From: Bog-532 sp965277615
GTDB taxonomy: Bacteria > Actinomycetota > Actinomycetes > Streptosporangiales > Streptosporangiaceae
Assembly: GCA_965277615.1 (NCBI GenBank)
Contig: CBDIDG010000005.1
Location: 186,001-250,000, forward strand
Direction: 5' to 3'
DNA: 64,000 nt
Shown here: positions 58,759 through 64,000 of the stretch, one piece after another
How positions within the stretch are numbered: the first letter of the stretch is position 1
Layout: every line of letters begins with the position of its first letter
The notes under the pieces: generated by a model
Seen by the model: the letters and a program-made list of their open reading frames with translations, nothing else
What the model was told of the DNA's origin: nothing
Databases searched by the model: none
Position numbers and translations under genes: made by a program

Positions 58759-59964
58759 GTGAAGATCACCAGCATCGAGACCTTGCGGGTCGGATCGTTC
58801 CCGGCGCTGCTGTTCGCCGAGGTGGGCACCGACGAGGGGCTGACCGGGCTGGGGGAAACCTGCCTGGGTGCCGAGGCGGTCGAGGCCCACCTGCACGAAG
58901 CGGTGGCGCCGGCCGTGCTCGGCCAGGATCCGCTGCGGATCAGCTTCCACAACCGCGCCCAGTACGACGACTTCGTCGGCTTCGCCGACACCGGCGTGGC
59001 CACCCGCGCGCGGTCGGCGCTGGACATCGCGCTGTGGGACCTGCTGGGGCAGATCAGCGGACAGCCGATCTACCAGCTTCTCGGCGGCGCCTACCGCAGC
59101 TCCATCCCCGTCTACAACACGTGCGCGGGACCCGGTTACGGCGCCACCAGCCCGAACGTGGACCGGGCCGGGAACTGGGACGACGCCCGGCCGCGGGCCG
59201 AATACGAAGACCTGGACGCGGTGCGCACCCGCCCCGGTGAACTGGCCGCCGAACTACTGGCCGAGGGCATCACGGGGATGAAGTTCTGGCCACTGGACGG
59301 GGCGGCCCTGGCCGGGGAAGGGCGGCGCATCACCACCGGGCAGTTGCGGGCGGCCGTCGCACCACTAGCCGCGATACGCGACGCGGTGGGTGATCAGATG
59401 TCCATCATGATCGACCTGCACGCGCTGTGGCGGATGCCCGCGGTGCTGGACGTCGTGCGCGCCCTGGACGAATTCGCTCCCTACTGGATCGAGGATCCCG
59501 TCAAGGCCGACGACCTGGGCCTGCTGTCGCGCGCCGCGGCCGCGGTCCGGGCGCCCATCGCCGCCGGGGAGACCGTCGCCAACGCGCACAATTTCGGCCG
59601 CCTGCTGGAGTCGGGCGGCATCGGGGTCGCGATGTTCGACATCGGCTGGGTGGGCGGGATAACCGAGGCGGTCCGGGTGTCGGCCCTGGCCGACACCCGG
59701 GGCATCCCGGTCGCGCCGCACGACTGCACCGGACCGGTCGTCCTGACCGCCGGAACGCATCTGTGCCTGGCGGCGCCGAACGCGCTGCTGCAGGAAACCG
59801 TCCGGGCCTTTCACCGAGGCTGGTACGGCGAGCTCGTGACCGACCTGCCGATCATCGAGCACGGCCAGATCCGCCCCCCGGAAGGCGGCGGGCTGGGAAC
59901 GCGCCTGCGCCCCGACGTCCGGTCCCGGGCCGACGCCAGCCTACGCCGCTCGGCGCTGAGATGA
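58759..59964 (+). CDS. Enolase-superfamily (mandelate racemase type) sugar-acid dehydratase
   Basis: This is a 401-residue MR/MLE family enzyme with an N-terminal capping domain and a (beta/alpha)7 barrel. Likely metal ligands are Asp in MIDLHALW, Glu in YWIEDPV and Glu in IAAGETV; the C-terminal general base or acid may be His in VAPHDCTGP, and MKFWPLD precedes the ligands. Such enzymes dehydrate sugar acids (galactonate, fuconate or mannonate type) to 2-keto-3-deoxy acids. It is 27 bp after E1 beta, and its stop overlaps the ATG of the FAH remnant, which suggests the hydrolase was once the next pathway step. Cycloisomerase activity is an alternative. Confidence 0.88.
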   Translation: MKITSIETLRVGSFPALLFAEVGTDEGLTGLGETCLGAEAVEAHLHEAVAPAVLGQDPLRISFHNRAQYDDFVGFADTGVATRARSALDIALWDLLGQISGQPIYQLLGGAYRSSIPVYNTCAGPGYGATSPNVDRAGNWDDARPRAEYEDLDAVRTRPGELAAELLAEGITGMKFWPLDGAALAGEGRRITTGQLRAAVAPLAAIRDAVGDQMSIMIDLHALWRMPAVLDVVRALDEFAPYWIEDPVKADDLGLLSRAAAAVRAPIAAGETVANAHNFGRLLESGGIGVAMFDIGWVGGITEAVRVSALADTRGIPVAPHDCTGPVVLTAGTHLCLAAPNALLQETVRAFHRGWYGELVTDLPIIEHGQIRPPEGGGLGTRLRPDVRSRADASLRRSALR

Positions 59965-60196
59965 CGTCAGCGATAGCCCGCACGTGCCGGCTCAACGGCT
60001 CGCTGCTGCAAGACAGCAACACCAAGCATATGATCTTGCCCGTCGCTGAGCTCATCGCCTACATCAGCACCAACATCACCCGGGAAGCAGGAGACGTGAT
60101 CACGACCGGGACCCGGACGGGGTGGGTGCCTTCCGCGAGCCGCGGTCAACCGTTCCGGCACGTTCCGCGCCCGCCAGCTCGCCCTGCCGCAGATGA
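59961..60196 (+). pseudogene. C-terminal remnant of an FAH-family hydrolase, frameshifted
   Basis: The frame from ATG 59961 reads RTCRLNGSLLQDSNTKHMIL and then PVAELIAYISTNITREAGDV, ITTGTRTG, which matches the C-terminal half of fumarylacetoacetate hydrolase-family proteins. The homology continues as GVGAFREPRS in another frame after a shift near 60113-60123, then stops. The N-terminal ~150 residues with the metal-binding site are missing. It was probably the hydrolase that ends a diketo-sugar-acid route. Confidence 0.7.
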
Positions 60197-60290
60197 CTGG
60201 GACCGGCAGCGGGGTCAGCACGAACACCACCTCAGCGGGCGCGGCGGCCGAGCCGGGTCATGGGTCCGCATCCCTCGCGCCGGTCGTGGC

Positions 60291-60338
60291 ATGAACGGGA
60301 CGTCGTTGATCATCGACGGCGGCCATACAGCGGTGTGA
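60291..60338 (+). pseudogene. C-terminal tail of a lost SDR gene
   Basis: The frame MNGTSLIIDGGHTAV followed by TGA is a characteristic end of short-chain dehydrogenases (the TGTSLIIDGG motif). No SDR sequence precedes it. It lies between the FAH remnant and an intact SDR gene, so it marks a deletion junction. Confidence 0.55.
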
Positions 60339-60413
60339 TCGAGGCCTGGACCGCGAGGCCGCATCATCAGGAGGACCGCCATCCGGAGCACACCACAGCG
60401 AGAGGACGTAACG

Positions 60414-61244
60414 GTGACCCAGCACCGGGAAACCGGCTCGACGGGGCCATCTCAAGTCGCAGTAGTGACAGGAGCTGCCCAGGGCATCGGGCGTGCGATC
60501 ACCCAAGCCCTGGCCGACCGCGGATTCTGCGTGCTGGCCGTCGATCGCGACGCCGAAAGACTCGCCGACCTCAGCCGGGACATACCAGGGGCGGAACCCT
60601 TCATCATTGATCTGACCGACCCAGGCGCGGCGGCCGCGTGCCGGCAGGCCGGCGAGCAGAAGGGGCAGGTCACGGCGTGGGTCAACAACGCCGCGATCAT
60701 GAAGCTGGGCGCGCTCCACGAGGTGCAACCACAAGAAATCGACGAGATGCTGTCGGTCAACCTGCGAGCGGTGGTGTCGGGGACACAGGAGGCCGTACGG
60801 TCTTTCCTGCAGTCAGGTACGGCAGGCTCAATTGTCAACATATCGTCGATACACGCCAAAGCGGCATTTCCTGGTTACGCTCTGTACGATACGTGCAAAG
60901 GCGGGGTTGAGTCACTCACCCGCTATGTCTGCGTCGAGTACGGCCATCTCGGTATTCGCTGCAATGCGGTTGCCCCCGGGGCGGTACTGACTCCGGCAAG
61001 TATCCGGCTGAGTGAGCAAGCCAGTGACCCTGAAGCGGAATTTGCCGCGACCCGGCAACTGTCCCCGATGGGACGGATCAGCGAACCGGCCGAAATCGCC
61101 GCGATGGTCGCGTTCCTGCTCAGCCCGGCCGCAGTCGCCGTGAACGGGCACGTGCTGGCGGCCGACAATGGAATGGCGGCCCGAGCGGCATCCTTCCCGC
61201 CGCCAACGGGAATCATCTTCGGGCCACGCCCTCGGCCGAATTGA
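60414..61244 (+). CDS. SDR oxidoreductase
   Basis: This is a 276-residue classical SDR with TGAAQGIGRAI, NNAAIM in place of the usual NNAG, catalytic Ser in NISSIHA, and YDTCKGG (Tyr and Lys of the active site). The C-terminus is extended by about 15 residues rich in Pro. In this operon it may oxidise a 2-keto-3-deoxy sugar acid. The start is GTG 60414 behind GAGAGGA. It differs clearly from the lost SDR whose tail lies just upstream. Confidence 0.88.
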   Translation: MTQHRETGSTGPSQVAVVTGAAQGIGRAITQALADRGFCVLAVDRDAERLADLSRDIPGAEPFIIDLTDPGAAAACRQAGEQKGQVTAWVNNAAIMKLGALHEVQPQEIDEMLSVNLRAVVSGTQEAVRSFLQSGTAGSIVNISSIHAKAAFPGYALYDTCKGGVESLTRYVCVEYGHLGIRCNAVAPGAVLTPASIRLSEQASDPEAEFAATRQLSPMGRISEPAEIAAMVAFLLSPAAVAVNGHVLAADNGMAARAASFPPPTGIIFGPRPRPN

Positions 61245-61356
61245 GCGACGACGCCGGAAGGAATCCGCAATGACCCGCAGTTAACCACGAAATCCGCGCT
61301 ATGCATCGCGGATGACACCGAAGAGCCCGACACCTAGCACCATGGGAGGCACCAAC

Positions 61357-62154
61357 ATGGCCGATTCAGTATCGGCTGCTGCGGCGGCGCAATTTAACGT
61401 CGGCCCAGCACGGGAAAGACGCCGCGGTGCGGCCGAGGACGCGATCGCGACCATCAAGTCGATGATCATCGACGGCCGCCTCGGCCCGCATGACCGCATG
61501 CCGTCCGAGCACGACCTTGCGGCGGCGCTGCAGGTGAGCCGTCCGACCATGCGGGAAGCCACCCGCGCCCTGGTCGCCCTCAACATCCTCGAAGCCAGGC
61601 ACGGCGACGGCACCTACGTCACCTCGCTGGCGCCCGAGCTGCTCGCTGAGCCAATCGATTTCCTGCTGAGAGTCGACGCCGAGGGCACCCGGCTGCTGAC
61701 TGAGACACGCGAGGTACTGGAGACAGGACTCGCGGCGCTGGCCGCGGTTCGGGCCACCGACGAAGACATCGCGCGGCTCACCGCTACTGTCAACGAATAC
61801 AGCCGCCATCTGTCGAACGTGGCCCTGTGCGTTGAGCTGGACGAGCGCCTGCACCGAGAGGTGGCCGCAGCGGCCAGGTCGCCCATCCTGGCCAGCATGC
61901 TGTCGACGGTGTCCATGCTGGCCGCGAAGAGCAGGCAAAGCAGCGCCCGCAGCGCCACGACGCGCAGACGCAGCGACGCCGACCACCACGCCCTGCTGGA
62001 GGCGATCATTGATCACAGCCCGGAGCGAGCCCGTGTGCACATGGCCGAGCATTTGTCGCACGTCCCCCGGCCCCGAACCCGAGCGGACACTCCAGGTGAA
62101 CCAGATGATGACGTGGGCAAACCACCCGGAAGCCGGGGCGACCCGCGCCATTGA
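61357..62154 (+). CDS. FadR-type GntR family regulator
   Basis: This 265-residue GntR/FCD regulator has the winged helix RRRGAAEDAIATIKSMIIDG, then MPSEHDLAAALQVSRPTMRE, at about residues 25-75. The FCD effector domain follows, with the metal-ligand pattern DERLHREVA and a C-terminal DHHALLEAI ... RARVHMAEHL. I chose ATG 61357 with GGGAGG 7 bp upstream. It closes the operon and probably responds to a sugar acid or keto acid to control the dehydrogenase genes. The C-terminal tail is polar and probably disordered. Confidence 0.88.
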   Translation: MADSVSAAAAAQFNVGPARERRRGAAEDAIATIKSMIIDGRLGPHDRMPSEHDLAAALQVSRPTMREATRALVALNILEARHGDGTYVTSLAPELLAEPIDFLLRVDAEGTRLLTETREVLETGLAALAAVRATDEDIARLTATVNEYSRHLSNVALCVELDERLHREVAAAARSPILASMLSTVSMLAAKSRQSSARSATTRRRSDADHHALLEAIIDHSPERARVHMAEHLSHVPRPRTRADTPGEPDDDVGKPPGSRGDPRH

Positions 62155-62164
62155 CGCGCGACCG

Positions 62165-63295
62165 TCAGCTGGACGGAGAGTTCGGCACATGTGACGAGAT
62201 GGCCGACAGGGCGCGGTCACGGCCGGGCAGCAGCGCTGGTTCTTCAACAGCTCCCTCATAACGGTAAGCGCGGGCTCCGCCGCAGGGCGATCGGCGGCCG
62301 CCCCGCGTTCTGGTCGCGCCTGCCGGCGAGCGGCCCAGCTGCGCTTGCACGGCCTGCACAACCGAGCCGCTGTGGGGCAGATAGTTCTGGAGCAACTGGG
62401 GGCTCTGCGGCACGGGAGAGTGCGGCGCGTGGACCCGGAGGATGGGAGCGTCCAGGTATTCGAACGCCTCCTCTTGCAGTGTGGCCGCGACTTCGGCGCT
62501 GACCCCCCCGTATCCGTGGCTCTCGTCGACCATCACCGCGCGGCCGGTCTTGCTCAGCGAGGCCGCCACGGTCTCGACGTCGAGGGGATAGAGCGTGCGC
62601 AGGTTGATGACCTCAGCCGAGATTCCTTCAGAGGCAAGGTGCTCGGCCGCCTGGAGGCAGGTGCGAACCGTCACACCGTACGCCACGAGTGTCACCTGAT
62701 CGCCGGAGCGTACGACGTCGGCCCGCCCGAACGGCACGCGCACGTCCGGGCCGCCGGTCTCGCCGCGGACGCCGGTCAGCACCTTGTGCATAACGAACAG
62801 CACGGGGTCTTCGAGGTGCAGCGCGGTCTTGATCAGCCCTTTGACGTCGGCAGGGGTCGCGGGCACAGCAACGTTGAATCCTGGCATCTCAGCGAACCAC
62901 GATTCAATGACGCTGTTGTGCTGCGCACCACCGTAAGCTATGCCGTTCGTGGCCCGGATGACGAGCGGCACGGGGATACCGAACATGTAGTGAATCTTGG
63001 CCGCTTGATTGCACAGTTCGTCCATCGCGCCGTAGGCGAAGTCCTGGAAGTTCAGGTCCACCACAGGCCGCATGCCCTGGATCGCGGCGCCCACACCGGC
63101 GGCCACCATGGCGGCCTCGGAAATGGGCACGTCGCGGATCCGCTCCTCGCCGAACTGCGCGCCCAGACCCAGCACCTGCGCGAAGTGCCCGCCACGAGCC
63201 AAGATGTCTGTGCCCATGACGAATATGCCGTCGTTCTCGGCCATCTCCTCCGCCAGTCCGGTGCGGTAGGCCTGGCTGTACGTCAGGGGGCTCAT
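62165..63295 (-). CDS. 2-oxoacid dehydrogenase E1 beta, second copy
   Basis: This 376-residue protein is homologous to the E1 beta at 57.7 kb (GTDILARGGHFAQVLGLGAQ, ISEAAMVAAGVGAAIQGM, VINLRTLYPLDVETV). It carries about 45 extra C-terminal residues, Arg/Gly-rich and unrelated to the family (GATRTRGGRRSPCGGARAYR), so the original stop may have been lost. I chose ATG 63295, which overlaps the E1 alpha stop as ATGA. It converges with the GntR gene 10 bp away. Confidence 0.9.
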   Translation of the reverse strand: MSPLTYSQAYRTGLAEEMAENDGIFVMGTDILARGGHFAQVLGLGAQFGEERIRDVPISEAAMVAAGVGAAIQGMRPVVDLNFQDFAYGAMDELCNQAAKIHYMFGIPVPLVIRATNGIAYGGAQHNSVIESWFAEMPGFNVAVPATPADVKGLIKTALHLEDPVLFVMHKVLTGVRGETGGPDVRVPFGRADVVRSGDQVTLVAYGVTVRTCLQAAEHLASEGISAEVINLRTLYPLDVETVAASLSKTGRAVMVDESHGYGGVSAEVAATLQEEAFEYLDAPILRVHAPHSPVPQSPQLLQNYLPHSGSVVQAVQAQLGRSPAGATRTRGGRRSPCGGARAYRYEGAVEEPALLPGRDRALSAISSHVPNSPSS

Positions 63296-64000
63296 CGGCT
63301 CGCTCCGATCGGCTGCGGGGCGGGCCAGGACTGGTTCACGGTCGAGGTGTCGGGCCACGGGGACTTCTCGGCAAAGTCAATCGCGTCGGCGACGTCGTCT
63401 TCCGCCTGCTGCCGCAGCGCGGCGTAGCCGGCGTCGTTGAGGTCCCCCTGCTCGGCCAGCAGGCGCCACAGCCGGTCGATCGGGTCCTTGCCGTCGCGCC
63501 AGAACGTGACCTCGGACTTCTCCCGGTAGTTCTGCACATCGCCTACGTTGTGGCCGTCATAGCGGTATGTGCGGGCCTCGATAAATGTCGGGCCCTCGCC
63601 ATCGAGGGCGCGCTGGCGGGCCGCACGCGTTGCCGCGTGCACGGCGAGGACATCCTGCCCATCCACGACCATCGTCGGAAGACCGAATCCCGCGGCCCGT
63701 CCGGCAATCGAGCCGCCGGCGAGGGACGTGCTGATATGGGTTTGGACGGCGTACAGGTTGTTCTCGCAGATGGCGATGAAGGGCAGCTTCCACACCGCAG
63801 CCAGGTTGATGAACTCCCAGGTGCGGCCGGTGTTTGCCCCGCCGTCTCCCACGTAGCCGACGGCGACGCGACGCTGCTTGCGCAGGTGCATGCCCAAGGC
63901 CGACCCCAGTGCGACACCGAGGCCGGCGCCGACGATCCCATTGGAGCCCAGAAAATTCCGGCTCACGTCGACCAGGTGCATGCTGCCTCCCCGGCCGCCG
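63292..64000 (-). CDS. 2-oxoacid dehydrogenase E1 alpha, second copy, partial
   Basis: The N-terminus lies beyond base 64000. The visible 235 or so residues hold SMHLVDVSRNFLGSNGIVGA, the thiamine motif GDGGANTGRTWEF ... CENNLYAVQT, and ARTYRYDGHNVGDVQNYREK, as in acetoin/pyruvate-type E1 alpha. It overlaps the second E1 beta by ATGA. It is clearly diverged from the plus-strand copy, so the pair is probably a distinct complex and not a recent duplication. Confidence 0.92.
   Translation of the reverse strand, partial: GGRGGSMHLVDVSRNFLGSNGIVGAGLGVALGSALGMHLRKQRRVAVGYVGDGGANTGRTWEFINLAAVWKLPFIAICENNLYAVQTHISTSLAGGSIAGRAAGFGLPTMVVDGQDVLAVHAATRAARQRALDGEGPTFIEARTYRYDGHNVGDVQNYREKSEVTFWRDGKDPIDRLWRLLAEQGDLNDAGYAALRQQAEDDVADAIDFAEKSPWPDTSTVNQSWPAPQPIGASR

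Overview
The window is high-GC DNA from an actinomycete (Actinomycetota). The gene content supports this: a WhiB regulator with four cysteines, a mycothiol-type (DinB/MDMPI) enzyme, a deazaflavin (F420)-type nitroreductase, an EmrB-type exporter, many GTG starts, and many ATGA stop/start overlaps. I saw no rRNA or tRNA, so I do not name a genus. The repertoire (GH127, GH2, GH36, GH13, DUF4855, several sugar ABC importers, LacI and GntR regulators) suggests a soil or plant-litter saprophyte that uses plant glycans and sugar acids.

Layout. 1-4 kb: a sugar-binding lipoprotein gene and a GH127 arabinofuranosidase gene overlap by ATGA, and a LacI regulator is divergent from them. 3.98-9.8 kb (minus): a caspase-like protein, a Gfo/Idh/MocA oxidoreductase, an IdnO-like SDR, an IdnD-like zinc dehydrogenase and a PfkB (KDG kinase-like) sugar kinase form one apparent operon. 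Several junctions in it carry short tandem repeats. 10-13.5 kb: a secreted protein, a mycothiol-type enzyme, adenylate kinase, and an ArsR/SRPBCC trio. 13.6-17.2 kb: a GH2 beta-galactosidase divergent from a KDPG aldolase. 17.5-24.6 kb: a fused carboxyltransferase, an MFS exporter, an F420-type protein, dienelactone hydrolase, and a large secreted DUF4855 protein. 24.6-29.9 kb: a GH13 enzyme, hypothetical proteins, and a desaturase with its wHTH neighbour. 30.4-33 kb: a cold-shock group (csp, DEAD helicase, small proteins). 33-36.5 kb: an alpha-dioxygenase-like haem peroxidase divergent from MarR and an alpha/beta hydrolase. 37-40 kb: an 80-aa protein with WhiB, then MarR with an MFS exporter.

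40.3-47.7 kb is a decayed accessory stretch. It holds a frameshifted PEBP gene, a MarR tail, a GNAT head, an intact ferritin-like/partner gene pair, a disrupted IS, and a carboxyltransferase fragment. 47.8-52.5 kb holds a P450 and a sugar importer whose two permeases are fused in one chain. 52.9-64 kb holds a GH36 alpha-galactosidase, a 2-oxoacid dehydrogenase E2/E1alpha/E1beta set, an enolase-superfamily dehydratase, fossil FAH-hydrolase and SDR pieces, an intact SDR and a FadR-type regulator. A second E1alpha/E1beta pair runs in on the opposite strand.

How they could work together (inference): secreted and cytosolic glycosidases release arabinose, galactose and glucose, and ABC importers take them up. 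IdnD/IdnO, the KDG kinase and KDPG aldolase could form an oxidative, Entner-Doudoroff-like route to pyruvate and glyceraldehyde-3-phosphate. The MR-type dehydratase, SDR and former FAH hydrolase resemble a non-phosphorylative deoxy-sugar-acid route ending in 2-oxoacids, which the dehydrogenase subunits could oxidise.
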